Assembly (NCBI RefSeq): GCF_004366075.1
Contig: NZ_SODU01000003.1
Location: 558,001 to 622,000 of the forward strand
DNA from: Kribbella pratensis
Lineage (GTDB): Bacteria > Actinomycetota > Actinomycetes > Propionibacteriales > Kribbellaceae
DNA: 64,000 nucleotides
Reading direction: 5' to 3'
Shown: positions 40,494 through 49,793 of the stretch, piece by piece
How the letters are laid out: each line of letters starts with the position of its first letter
How positions within the stretch are numbered: position 1 is the stretch's first letter
Position numbers and translations under genes: made by a program
Notes under the pieces: generated by a model
The model's database searches: none
What the model saw: only the letters and a program-made list of their open reading frames with translations
What the model was told of the DNA's origin: nothing

Positions 40494-42776
40494 GTGCGCA
40501 GCCGCATCCTGACCGGCCCGCTCGTCGGATTCGCTTGTCTGCTCGTGCTCCTCGGTGTCCTCGCAGCAGCCACCGGCCTCGATGTCGCCGGCTGGGCGAC
40601 CGGCATCGCCTCCGGAGCCGGCCTTGCCACGCTGGTCGCTCGCGCGATGACGCATCATCGTCGTGACGGGCTGGGGCCCGCGGACAGAGTGACACTGGCT
40701 CGCGCGATCCTCGCCTGCGGGGTCGCGGCGCTCACGGCGGACTCGTTCGGCGGCCACGCGCCGGTGGCGATCCTCGTCGCGATCTCGACGGTCGCGCTGA
40801 TCCTCGACGGGGTCGACGGTAAGGTCGCTCGGCGTACCGGCACCGCTTCGGCGTTCGGGGCGCGCTTCGACATGGAAGTCGACTCGTTCCTGGTCCTGGT
40901 CCTGAGCGTGTACGTCGCCGCTCACACGAGGGACTGGTGGGTACTCGCGATCGGTGCGGCCCGCTATGTGTTCGTGGCCGCCAGCTGGGCGTTGCCGTGG
41001 CTGCGCGGTTCGCTTCCGCCTCGCTACTGGGCCAAAGTGGTCGCCGCGATCCAGGGCATCACCCTGACCGTCGCGGTGGCCGGCATCCTGCCCGAGGCCG
41101 TGACCACAGTGGTGCTGCTGATCGCGCTGGGGCTGCTGGCCGAGTCGTTCGGCCGTCATACCTGGGGACTGTGGCGCCAGGCCGGAAGCCCGCCCGGCAC
41201 TCGTGCCACCGTGACGTCGGCGCTGGCGGTGCTCCTGGTCTGGACTGCGCTCCTCGTGCCGGACCACACCGGCGACCTGTCCCCGGCCGCCTTCCTCCGG
41301 ATCCCGCTCGAGGGCCTGGTGTTCGTCGTCCTCGTCTGCGTGCTGCCATCGAGGCTGGCGCGGGTCCTCGCACTGATCGGCGGTCTCCTCGCCGGGGTGC
41401 TGATGATCATGCGGCTGCTCGACAGAGGCTTCTACTTCGCCTTCGACCGCCCCTTCCACCCGGTGTACGACGCGGCGTACGCGGGCTCCGCGCTGGACCT
41501 GCTCGGCGACTCGATCGGCCGCATCGGCGCCCTCGCAGTCTTCATCGGAGCCGGAGTCCTCTGCCTGGCCCTGCTCGCCCTGCTGCCGCTGTCGGCAGTC
41601 CGGGTGACCCGGCTCGTGGCGAGACACCGGCGACCGGCGATCCGGATCGTGGCCGTCCTTGCCGCGATCTCGATCGTGCCTGCGCTGACCGGTATCGGGC
41701 CGAAGCCTGTACGACAGCTCGCCTCATCCTCCGCGGCTCGGCTCGCCACACAGGTCCGTGACGACCTCCGCGACCAGCGCGAGTTCGTACGAGCGCTCGA
41801 GCAGGATCCCTTCCGCGACACCCCAGGCAACGACTTGCTGACCGGCCTGAGGGGCAAGGACGTGCTCCTGGTCTTCGTCGAGAGCTACGGACGTACGGCG
41901 CTCGACTCTCCAGTCGTCACGTCGGCTCTCGAGGCCGGAGACCGGCGGCTGCAGCAGGCCGGCTTCTCCTCGCGCAGCGGCTTCCTCACCTCTCCGACCT
42001 TCGGCGGCATCAGCTGGCTGGCGCACTCCACCCTGCAGTCCGGGCTGTGGGTGGACAACCAAGCGAGGTACGACCACCTCGTCACCCTCGACCGGCTCAC
42101 TCTCACCGATGCCTTCGGCCACGCGGGCTGGCGGACCGTCGCCGACGTACCGTCCAACGACAAGGACTGGTCGGTGGCGAAGACCTACTACCACTACGAC
42201 ATGGTCTACGACCGCCGGAATGTTGGGTACGCCGGGCCGTCCTTCAGCTTTGCCTCCATGCCTGACCAGTACACGCTGGCCGCCCTCCAGCGGCTGGAGT
42301 TGGACAAGCCGAACCGCGCTCCCGTCATGGCCGAGGTCGACCTGGTTTCCAGCCACACGCCCTGGGCACCGCTCCCCCGGCTCGTCGACTGGAACCGGGT
42401 GGGTGACGGCTCGATCTTCGACCCGATGCCGGTCGAAGGCGACTCGCCGGAAGACGTATGGCGGCAGCCGGACCGTGTGAAGGCCGCGTACGCGCAGTCG
42501 ATCGCCTACTCGCTCGACGCCCTCACTTCGTTCGTACAGCAACTCCACGACCGCAACCTGGTGCTCGTCGTCCTCGGCGACCATCAGCCGGCCAGCATCG
42601 TCTCGGGCAACGGGGCGAGCCACGACGTGCCGGTGAGTATCATCGCCGCCGACCCAGCCGTGACGGATCGGGTAGCGGACTGGGGCTGGCGGAACGGCCT
42701 CCGGCCGGACACCGGCGCACCGATCTGGCCGATGGACGCCTTCCGAGACCGCTTCCTCACCACCTACGGCCGCTAG
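40494..42776 (+). CDS. CDP-alcohol phosphotransferase / sulfatase-like fusion
   Basis: A 760-aa membrane protein joining two enzyme types. Residues about 55-200 hold the CDP-alcohol phosphatidyltransferase motif DG-x2-AR-x8-G-x3-D-x3-D (Asp108, Ala112-Arg113, Gly122, Asp126, Asp130) with flanking helices. More membrane segments follow to about 400. Residues about 455-750 are an alkaline phosphatase-superfamily domain (VLLVFVESYGRTAL, GGISWLAHSTLQSGLW, DLVSSHTPWAPLPR, VVLGDHQPAS) related to LtaS-type or phosphoethanolamine transferase enzymes. Likely a lipid head-group or wall-polymer enzyme acting at the membrane. AAGGAGG precedes GTG 40494. Confidence 0.85.
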   Translation: MRSRILTGPLVGFACLLVLLGVLAAATGLDVAGWATGIASGAGLATLVARAMTHHRRDGLGPADRVTLARAILACGVAALTADSFGGHAPVAILVAISTVALILDGVDGKVARRTGTASAFGARFDMEVDSFLVLVLSVYVAAHTRDWWVLAIGAARYVFVAASWALPWLRGSLPPRYWAKVVAAIQGITLTVAVAGILPEAVTTVVLLIALGLLAESFGRHTWGLWRQAGSPPGTRATVTSALAVLLVWTALLVPDHTGDLSPAAFLRIPLEGLVFVVLVCVLPSRLARVLALIGGLLAGVLMIMRLLDRGFYFAFDRPFHPVYDAAYAGSALDLLGDSIGRIGALAVFIGAGVLCLALLALLPLSAVRVTRLVARHRRPAIRIVAVLAAISIVPALTGIGPKPVRQLASSSAARLATQVRDDLRDQREFVRALEQDPFRDTPGNDLLTGLRGKDVLLVFVESYGRTALDSPVVTSALEAGDRRLQQAGFSSRSGFLTSPTFGGISWLAHSTLQSGLWVDNQARYDHLVTLDRLTLTDAFGHAGWRTVADVPSNDKDWSVAKTYYHYDMVYDRRNVGYAGPSFSFASMPDQYTLAALQRLELDKPNRAPVMAEVDLVSSHTPWAPLPRLVDWNRVGDGSIFDPMPVEGDSPEDVWRQPDRVKAAYAQSIAYSLDALTSFVQQLHDRNLVLVVLGDHQPASIVSGNGASHDVPVSIIAADPAVTDRVADWGWRNGLRPDTGAPIWPMDAFRDRFLTTYGR

Positions 42777-43426
42777 TGTCGCTGAGGTGCGGGTGGGTCC
42801 GCCGGTGGCAGTGCATGGAGAACAGCCGCGAGGCTCTGGGGATCTCGGCGGGCGATGTTGTGACCAACGGGAATCTCGTGAACCTGCCAGCCTGAGTCGT
42901 TGCGTAGCCGTTCGGTCAGGGTCAGGAACGGACTACCCGGCCACGCACCACCGCTGATGAACGTTCGGCGAGGTGCGCCGCTGGGATTGGCTTGCAGCCT
43001 GATCGACTGGACGAAGCTCGCCAGTGGGTGCGGTCGCGCGCGAGGGTCGAGTCCATCGGGGACCGCGACCCATCGGCCGTCGGCACGAGCGCCGGCTATG
43101 AACATCTCACGGAAGCTGTCGCTGGTCAGCGACCAGCACGAATCGCCGTCGTCCGGAACGTAGGCATCAATGAAGACGAGCTGATCGAGGCGGTCGCCGA
43201 GCCGAGCCGCGACACCGGCGATCACCATCCCGCCGTAGCTGTGCCCACACAGCGCGAGGGGTGTTTCGTTGCTTCGGTCAATGATCTCGGCGACCTGGTC
43301 GATATGGGTGTCGAGGTTCGGTGGACGGTCTCCATCGGCTGGGCCGTCCAACTCCAGCCCTGACAGGGTCACCGCCTCGACGAGATGACCGTTGCGACGG
43401 AGCTCGGCGGCCACCGCGTCGAACAC
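42773..43426 (-). pseudogene. Alpha/beta hydrolase missing its N-terminus
   Basis: The open frame (217 aa) begins at VFDAVAAELRRNGHLVEAVT, in the first helix of an alpha/beta hydrolase of the EstC/salicylate esterase type; the first strand with the oxyanion HG motif is missing. In-frame codons upstream read QGGW and then run into a methyltransferase remnant. The nucleophile elbow CGHSYGGMV and terminal GHN remain. Probably inactive. Joined out of frame to the upstream gene by a deletion near 43430-43450. Confidence 0.65.
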
Positions 43427-44012
43427 CCATCCGCCTTGCCGCTGCGCACCGAAACATGTTCGGTCCGTCCGGGTCGGGCGGGGCCAGCACCGCCTCGGTC
43501 GCGATGGCCTGCATGGCGATCGCCGTCCACGGGTTCTCGTCGGGCTTGACCCAGACCGACGAGCAGAGGCGTCCGCCCGGCTTGAGCACGCGCGTGAACT
43601 CGGCCGTCGCCTTGGCCACGTCGGGGAAGAACATGTACCCGAAACGCACAGAGACGCTGTCGAACGTGGCGTCGTCGAACGGCAGATCGTCGGCGCTGCA
43701 CACCTTCGTCTCGATGTTGGTGACGCCTTGCACCCTGGCTCGCCGTACGGCGATGTCCAGCATCTCCGGCGCGAGGTCGGTGAGTACGACGCGTCCCTTC
43801 GGCACCAGTCTCGCGATGGTGAGACCTGGCTCGCCCGTGCCCGAGGCGATGTCGAGGTGCCGCTGATCTTCAGCGAGGTCGAGTCGCTCGATCATCGCTG
43901 CGCCGACCGGGCCGAGCTGATCCATGATGACCGAGTCCCACTTCTCCCAGCCCGCGGAGAGTCCTGCCCACGTCGCTCGCTGACCGTCCCGGACGTCATC
44001 GGCACTCGGCAT
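43278..44012 (-). pseudogene. Methyltransferase (UbiE-like) truncated by a deletion
   Basis: The first about 190 residues are a class I SAM methyltransferase: DQLGPVGAAMIERLDL, SAM loop LDIASGTGEPGLTIARL, acidic loop VVLTDLAPEML, SADDLPFDDATFDSVSVRFGYMFF. After PDGPNMFRCA the frame enters the hydrolase gene and becomes unrelated Arg-rich sequence, so about 80 C-terminal residues are lost. Start ATG 44012, 13 nt after the VOC stop. Confidence 0.65.
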
Positions 44013-44025
44013 TACCCCTCCCCCG

Positions 44026-44463
44026 CTACACCGTGTGGGCGTGGCCCGGCTGGTTGGTGCGATCCTCCGCGTCGTCCCCTGTGCTGTACAGGCGAACGGT
44101 CAGCCCATCCGGGTCGTAGACGTCGACCACCCAGCCGCGGGTGCCGGCCTTGATTCCGGAGTGTCGTACGTCGAGCGCGTCGAAGTGCGCGATCCACGCC
44201 TCAGCCGCCGTACGATCGGCAATCGCGAAGCTCACCGGGTCGAATCCAGCGTTGCCGACCGCAGCCTGCGCGTTCTGCCGCAGGGCTACCGGAACGCCTG
44301 CACCGGGCAGACGTCCGCCGACGCCGCGTACGACACCATCGTCGTCGGGAAACTCCAGCTCGACGGTGTAGCCAAGCACCCGTTCGTACCACTCGCGGCT
44401 GCGGGCCAGATCGCTGACCGGCAGCTTGAGGTGATGGATACCGGTGAACCGCACGTCTGCCAT
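44026..44463 (-). CDS. VOC family protein
   Basis: A 145-aa VOC protein: FTGIHHLKLPVSDLARSREWYERVLGY first unit; FAIADRTAAEAWIAHFDALDV and GWVVDVYDPDGLTVRLYS second unit with the Asp/Glu metal region. GGGGGTAGCG before ATG 44463. Heads a small operon with the truncated methyltransferase and hydrolase, suggesting a once-intact catabolic or tailoring unit. Confidence 0.85.
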   Translation of the reverse strand: MADVRFTGIHHLKLPVSDLARSREWYERVLGYTVELEFPDDDGVVRGVGGRLPGAGVPVALRQNAQAAVGNAGFDPVSFAIADRTAAEAWIAHFDALDVRHSGIKAGTRGWVVDVYDPDGLTVRLYSTGDDAEDRTNQPGHAHTV

Positions 44464-44598
44464 CGCTACCCCCACTCGTTTGCCCCCGAACATCGAGAGC
44501 CCCTGTCGTCGTACCGACCATCGTCTCCTGGCTCCGACGAACCCACCTCGAGCGTAGCAACTGCAACTGCGGCTGGCGTGGGGCTGCTCGCGGGCCGG

Positions 44599-45360
44599 CT
44601 AGGGGATGCGGCGGGCGAGGTGGGCGGTGATCTGGGCGTCGATCTCCACGGTTTCGGTGAGGACCTGGAGGGTTCGACGGAAGACCTCGGCTCGGTCGGC
44701 GGGCGGGAGCATGACGTACGCCGAGACCGTCGAGAGCTGTCCGACGTAGTCGTCGGCGCTCATCATCAGGCGCCGTTCGATCACCGCCTGCCGTACGTCG
44801 GTGAACCACTCGGACTGCTCGAGTTCCGTGCCGGGCCATTGCATCGGGCGATCCGCCGGAGTGCCGTCGGGTGACGGTACGCCGTCGTCGTCGAGGTACG
44901 GCGTACGGGCTGCGCGCACGGCCTCCCTGAGGGCCAGGTCTGCGAGCTGGATCGGCACACCGAACGAGGCGAACACCCCACCCGGTCGGACGAGTTCGGC
45001 CATGCGCGCCCACCGGCCGTCCGGGTTGGTCCAATGGAGCGCAGCGGCCGAATACACCAGGTCGTACGACGAATCCAGCGGCAGGTCCTCGAATGCGGCC
45101 TGCACAGTTGAGACGTTTGCCGGCAGGTGTTTGCGCAACTCCGCGAGCATGGCCGCGTCGGGCTCTGTCGCCGTGACCGCGATCCCGCCCTGCGCGAACA
45201 GGCGTGTCGCCTTGCCTGTCCCGGCGCCGATCTCGAGGGCGGTCCCGATCGGCCCACCGGCGTACGCCGTCACCAACTCGAGAACTTCCACTGGATACCC
45301 AGGCCTGAACCGCTCGTAGGCCTCCGCCACCGTCCCAAAGCTCAACGCACGCTCAACCAT
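44599..45360 (-). CDS. Class I SAM-dependent methyltransferase
   Basis: A 253-aa methyltransferase with motif I LEIGAGTGKATRLFAQ, motif II VTATEPDAAML, and YDLVYSAAALHWTNPDGRWARMAELVRPGG around the post-III region. The LSFGTVAEAYERFRPGYP start is that of the actinobacterial YcgJ/Trans-aconitate-methyltransferase-like group. ATG 45360 chosen on that basis. Substrate unknown. Confidence 0.88.
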   Translation of the reverse strand: MVERALSFGTVAEAYERFRPGYPVEVLELVTAYAGGPIGTALEIGAGTGKATRLFAQGGIAVTATEPDAAMLAELRKHLPANVSTVQAAFEDLPLDSSYDLVYSAAALHWTNPDGRWARMAELVRPGGVFASFGVPIQLADLALREAVRAARTPYLDDDGVPSPDGTPADRPMQWPGTELEQSEWFTDVRQAVIERRLMMSADDYVGQLSTVSAYVMLPPADRAEVFRRTLQVLTETVEIDAQITAHLARRIP

Positions 45361-45428
45361 CCCGGCATCCTGACACCTTCCCCGCCACACTGCTCGCCAT
45401 TTTCGGTAGATCACCTGCGGTCAACCTG

Positions 45429-45860
45429 TCAGCGGATGCCCGTCCAGACGCGCAGTGCGTCGAGGTACTCGTCGCCCAGCATGCTCTCGTTCACCCATCG
45501 GCTCGTGCTCGCGCCGTGCACATTCTCCGCCCAGGCCAGTGCCTGTTCGGGGTCCTCGAAGCTCCGGACCGAAGGATCCTCCCCTCGATAGTTGCCATCG
45601 TCATCCATCGGATCCCACTCCTCGACGTCAGGGAACTCACCGAGGTCAGCGAACCGGCCGTCACCGATGTCGAACTTGTAACTCAGAAAGACCTTCACCG
45701 GCCGTACGCCGTATACCTCCACGTACCGCAGGGTGCGAGGACATTCGCTCCACGAACCCTCCTGATTCGCGGTTCGGTCCTCGAAACCGAGGAACTGTCC
45801 GACTCCGGCCCCCCGCCGAACCGCCGCCAGCGCTTCGCCCCGAGTCAAATACCTACGCAT
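45429..45860 (-). CDS. Small acidic protein of unknown function
   Basis: A 143-aa soluble protein with no domain I recognise. It reads RRYLTRGEALAAVRRGAGVGQFLGFED, YVEVYGVRPVKVFLSYKFDIGDG, FPDVEEWDPMDDDGNY, then SFEDPEQALAWAENVHG and a C-terminal helix. Acidic and beta-rich, it has the size and style of immunity-type proteins, but nothing else supports that. Confidence 0.7.
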   Translation of the reverse strand: MRRYLTRGEALAAVRRGAGVGQFLGFEDRTANQEGSWSECPRTLRYVEVYGVRPVKVFLSYKFDIGDGRFADLGEFPDVEEWDPMDDDGNYRGEDPSVRSFEDPEQALAWAENVHGASTSRWVNESMLGDEYLDALRVWTGIR

Positions 45861-45937
45861 ACCGCGAGTATCCCCGACCGCCGCAGCACGCGCAGCGATT
45901 CGCCAGCTTTTCGAGCGGCTCCGAGTGGGCTGAGCGA

Positions 45938-45964
45938 GGGCGCCTCCGGAGGATGGAGGCGCCC
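45938..45964 (-). terminator. Hairpin after the heparinase-like gene
   Basis: 10-bp stem (45938-45947 with 45955-45964), GGAGGAT loop, 8 nt beyond the minus-strand stop. Confidence 0.6.
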
Positions 45965-45972
45965 TTTCGAGT

Positions 45973-47931
45973 TCAGCCGGCTCGGTAGAGGGAGCCGCCG
46001 GCGGAGATGGCTATGGCGGTGGCTGTGCCGCCGACCTTGAGCGACACGATGAAGGTTGTGCCTGACCAGTACGTCTTGTAGGTCACGCTTCCCGAAGCGC
46101 GGACCGGGACGACGAACGACAGGATCGAGGCTGACTTGCCGGAGCGGGCCAGCATCAGGGTCGGGGCGGACTTGCGGACGAAGCTGCTCGGGTACTGCCA
46201 GCCCTGGATCGGGTTGGTCTGGGCCTGCTTGACCAGGATCGCCCCGGCGGGCAGAGCTTGTTTGAACGGGACCTGGAACAGGATCGTCTTCGTCGTGTCC
46301 CCTGGCGCCATCGCGACCGCGGTGGTCCGCGAGTACACGCTCGCCCGCTGGTCGGCCGGCAGGTGCCACAAGGTCTGGAACGCCTGCGCAGTCGTCGCCG
46401 AGGCAGTGTCCCAGGTGACGAGCAGATCCGGGTCCTTCAGCACCAGGACCCGCCGTACCCGGCTGATCCCCGAGCCCGGTGCGTCGGCGAACACGTACGA
46501 CTCCGCGTTCGACTTCACCGACGACGCGGTCAGCCGGGTCACCGGATTCAGGTACGGCGACAGCGGCGTCGTCATCACACTGTGCGCGCTCGGACTGACG
46601 GCCCACGTGCGATAGGCGCCGGCGTTGTACGCCGCGTACCCGCCGTCGACGATGATGTCCCGGCCACGTGACGTGTACGTGATGCTGGTGTGGTCGAGAT
46701 GCCCGTGGAACGCCCGCACCGGACCGTACCTGATGCTGTACGACGACTCGCCCGTGAAGCCCCTGACGGGATCAGTTCCCCACCCGGTGCGACCGAAGAT
46801 ATATCCGGCCGAGTAGGCCCCGACCCGCCACAGCGGCGCCGTGCCCGACGTACCCTTCGAACCGGCGTACTCCAACGGCGTGCCTGTCCACGGATACGTC
46901 GACTGCACCTCGGTGTCACCGAGCTGGTGGAGCTTGCCTAGCGAGTTCGTTGCCAGCGTCAAGAACTTTGCCAGCAACGCGCGCCGGGTGGCGATCGTCG
47001 TACCGGGGTTGACGCCGCAGTTCTGCATCACGGCGATCGCGCGGCCCCAGAGCGAGTAGTTGAAGGACGCGTACCCGGTCGACTGTTCGTTGGTGCCACC
47101 CTCGGCGTCGATCGAGGTCGTGATACCGGCCGCGAATCGTTGCTGTGCGAGGTTCTTGTAGTCGGTCCGGCCGAGAACGCAGCCGACTCCGAACAGCGCG
47201 ATGCTCTCGTCGGTGCCGTGGTTCCAGGCACCACTCCAGTTGTACGTCAGGAATCGCGCGTGACTCAGCAGCGCCGCGTCCACCCACGCATACCGGGCCG
47301 GCACGGTGCTCACGTGCAGTCCGGTCAGGATCGCCTGACGCAGGCAGTTCAGCACGTTGGTCCGGTGCATGGTGGACTCCCACGCGCCGACGTTGCCCTT
47401 CCACGAGTACGGGTTGTCGCGGTACCAGTCGTACGCGATCGTGTTCACCCGCGTCATCGCGGTCAGATCACCCTTGCCTGCGGCAATGATTCCCTGCCCG
47501 AGCCAACGGAGCGAATGGAACCACATGTACCAACTGGCGTTCTTGTACGGATTCGACGCCCAGTTGATGTTGCCCGCACCGCTGCCGACCTTGTACGCCG
47601 CGTACGGTCCCCACTGGAACGTGTCGGCGTACAGGTTCGCCAACGGGTTCGTCTTCTCGATCCCGCTGAACCCCGGACACGCGTAGAACGGCGCCACGAG
47701 CGACTGGCTCTTGTTCGTGGCCGTACCGACGTCCGTCGCCGGCGCGGCTGTCGGCGGTACGACGTTGCTCGCGCCCGGCACGAATTGGGACTCGCTCGGA
47801 TCCTCCGGCCCCGGGACGATCAAGATGCCCGGTTCCTCCGCCGATGTACGAGTTTCTCCTGCAGCCGTTCCAGCCCCCAGAACCAGAACAACGATTCCCA
47901 CGGCAGTACCTGCCGTTCCCCTGAATCGCAT
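45973..47931 (-). CDS. Secreted heparinase II/III-like polysaccharide lyase
   Basis: A 652-aa exported protein. Signal peptide FRGTAGTAVGIVVLVLGAGTAAGET. An N-terminal (alpha/alpha) toroid (WYMWFHSLRWLGQGI, WESTMHRTNVLNCLRQAIL, LSHARFLTYNWSGAWNHG, DAEGGTNEQSTGYASF with candidate catalytic His/Tyr) is followed by a beta-sandwich with FHGHLDHTSITYTSRGRDIIVDGGYAAYNAG. Substrate would be an acidic polysaccharide. ATG 47931 with GAGAGG upstream; GTG 47952 is a less likely start. Confidence 0.85.
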   Translation of the reverse strand: MRFRGTAGTAVGIVVLVLGAGTAAGETRTSAEEPGILIVPGPEDPSESQFVPGASNVVPPTAAPATDVGTATNKSQSLVAPFYACPGFSGIEKTNPLANLYADTFQWGPYAAYKVGSGAGNINWASNPYKNASWYMWFHSLRWLGQGIIAAGKGDLTAMTRVNTIAYDWYRDNPYSWKGNVGAWESTMHRTNVLNCLRQAILTGLHVSTVPARYAWVDAALLSHARFLTYNWSGAWNHGTDESIALFGVGCVLGRTDYKNLAQQRFAAGITTSIDAEGGTNEQSTGYASFNYSLWGRAIAVMQNCGVNPGTTIATRRALLAKFLTLATNSLGKLHQLGDTEVQSTYPWTGTPLEYAGSKGTSGTAPLWRVGAYSAGYIFGRTGWGTDPVRGFTGESSYSIRYGPVRAFHGHLDHTSITYTSRGRDIIVDGGYAAYNAGAYRTWAVSPSAHSVMTTPLSPYLNPVTRLTASSVKSNAESYVFADAPGSGISRVRRVLVLKDPDLLVTWDTASATTAQAFQTLWHLPADQRASVYSRTTAVAMAPGDTTKTILFQVPFKQALPAGAILVKQAQTNPIQGWQYPSSFVRKSAPTLMLARSGKSASILSFVVPVRASGSVTYKTYWSGTTFIVSLKVGGTATAIAISAGGSLYRAG

Positions 47932-48123
47932 GAAGTTGTACCTCTCCCCCACCGTCTCCGGACACCGGCGACGGTCTTCTGACCAGCCTGGCGCACCGGC
48001 GGTACGCCGTACCTCGGGCGGCCCGCGAGATCCGCGGGGGCGGTCAGCTCACCGAGGTGTAATTCCCCTTACCTGCCTTGATGCGCCAATACCCCGAAAT
48101 GTTTCGTTTCCTGGGCACAAGAA

Positions 48124-48160
48124 AGCGCCAGGACCCCCTGGGGGGAGGAGTCCTGGCGCT
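48124..48160 (-). terminator. Terminator after the DinB gene
   Basis: Minus-strand stem of 11 bp (48124-48134 with 48150-48160), with a further inner C/G run, followed by TTTCTTG. Confidence 0.8.
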
Positions 48161-48172
48161 CAGGTAATTGGT

Positions 48173-48697
48173 TCAGCCCATGGTTTTCTGGCCGTCGATC
48201 GCTTCCCGGATGATGTCGGCGTGACCGGCGTGCTGGGCGGTCTCGGCCCCGATGTGCAGGAAGACCCGGCGGACGGACCAGAACACACCCGGCGGCTGCC
48301 AGGGCGCGGCCGGGAGCTCGTAGGCGGTGTCCAGGTCGAGAGTGCGGACGAGCTCGTCGGTGGCGGCGGCGACCTTCTCGTACTCCGCGAGTACGCCGGC
48401 CAGCGTCTCCCCCTCGGTGAGACGGAACTCGTCCCGCCGCGCCGCGATCATCTCCGGGGTGAACTCGGTGATCGGCTCGGTGGCCCCCTTGCCCTGGGCG
48501 AACTCGGCCCAGTGCCGCTCGACCGCCGACACGTGCTTGATCAGGCCGCCGACCGTCAGTTCGCTGACGGTGGGGCTGGCGCTCGCCTGCTCGTCGGTCA
48601 GGCCCTGGGCTGTGTACCGCAGGAAGAACCGGTGCTTTCCCAGGAGGTCCAGGATGTCAGCCCGCTCACCGGTCAAGCTCTGCTCGTTTGTCGTCAT
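48173..48697 (-). CDS. DinB/DUF664 family protein
   Basis: A 174-aa helical-bundle protein. GLIKHVSAVERHW, the later FLHIGAETAQHAGHADIIREAIDG with two His, and a typical N-terminal LDLLGKHRFFLRYT match the metal-binding DinB fold used by mycothiol-dependent S-transferases. Substrate unknown. Confidence 0.9.
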   Translation of the reverse strand: MTTNEQSLTGERADILDLLGKHRFFLRYTAQGLTDEQASASPTVSELTVGGLIKHVSAVERHWAEFAQGKGATEPITEFTPEMIAARRDEFRLTEGETLAGVLAEYEKVAAATDELVRTLDLDTAYELPAAPWQPPGVFWSVRRVFLHIGAETAQHAGHADIIREAIDGQKTMG

Positions 48698-48897
48698 GCC
48701 AGGAACTCTAGAAGCTGTAGCGGTCAGATACTGACCTCTATCGACAGTTGTACCGGAGGGCCGTGGTCAGCGCGTGGTTCGTGCGTAGTTCTGCAGTAGT
48801 TGGCTGAGATACGGCTTCTCACGGCAGACGCGGGCGGCTAGCGTGACGCGGGGGGCGGCGCCAAGGCCGGACCCCGTTGCGGACCTAGGGGGTTCAC

Positions 48898-49722
48898 GTG
48901 GGAACGATCACGACCAACGACGGTACGGAGATCTTCTACAAGGACTGGGGGACGGGCCAGCCGATCGTCTTCAGCCACGGATGGCCGCTGTCGGCCGACG
49001 ACTGGGACAACCAGCTGCTGTACTTCTTGTCGAAGGGGTACCGCGTCGTCGCGCACGACCGCCGTGGACACGGCCGGTCGACGCAGACCGGTGACGGACA
49101 CGACATGGACCACTACGCAGACGACCTGAAGGCAGTCGTCGACCACCTCGACCTGCGCGACTGCATCCATGTCGGCCACTCGACCGGCGGTGGCGAGGTG
49201 GTGCACTACCTGGCCCGGCACGGTGAGGACCGGGCCGCCAAGGCCGCGCTGCTCTGCGCGGTCCCGCCGCTCATGGTGAAGACCGACGCGAATCCCGAGG
49301 GCTTGCCCAAGGAGGTCTTCGACGACCTGCAGAACCAGCTCGCCGCGAACCGTTCGGCTTTCTACCGGGCGCTCCCGGAGGGACCGTTCTACGGTTTCAA
49401 CCGGCCCGGCGTGGAGCCGGTCGAGGCGATGATCGCGAACTGGTGGCGGCAGGGCATGATGGGCGGCGCGAAGGCGCACTACGACGGCATCGTCGCCTTC
49501 TCCCAGACCGACTTCACCGAGGACCTGCGGTCGATCACGATCCCGGTCCTGGTCGTGCACAGCGAGGACGACCAGATCGTCCCGTACGCCGACTCCGGCC
49601 CGAAGGCGGCCGCGCTGCTCAAGAACGGGGTCCTGAAGACCTACAAGGACCTTCCGCACGGCCTGCCCACGACGCACGCCGACGTGGTCAACGCCGACCT
49701 CCTCGAGTTCTTCCAGTCGTAG
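48898..49722 (+). CDS. Alpha/beta hydrolase, non-heme chloroperoxidase-like
   Basis: A 274-aa hydrolase. Oxyanion region FSHGWPLSADDW, nucleophile GHSTGGGEVVHYL (Ser near residue 97), acid Asp in VLVVHSEDDQIVP, and catalytic His in LPHGLPTTHADVVN. The full sequence matches cofactor-free chloroperoxidase/esterases. GTG start. Confidence 0.92.
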   Translation: MGTITTNDGTEIFYKDWGTGQPIVFSHGWPLSADDWDNQLLYFLSKGYRVVAHDRRGHGRSTQTGDGHDMDHYADDLKAVVDHLDLRDCIHVGHSTGGGEVVHYLARHGEDRAAKAALLCAVPPLMVKTDANPEGLPKEVFDDLQNQLAANRSAFYRALPEGPFYGFNRPGVEPVEAMIANWWRQGMMGGAKAHYDGIVAFSQTDFTEDLRSITIPVLVVHSEDDQIVPYADSGPKAAALLKNGVLKTYKDLPHGLPTTHADVVNADLLEFFQS

Positions 49723-49793
49723 CCCACATCCCTGGCTTCGTCACGCATCAGCGCGCCCTCCCGGCGACAGCCGCCTGACGAAAGGCACCACCG

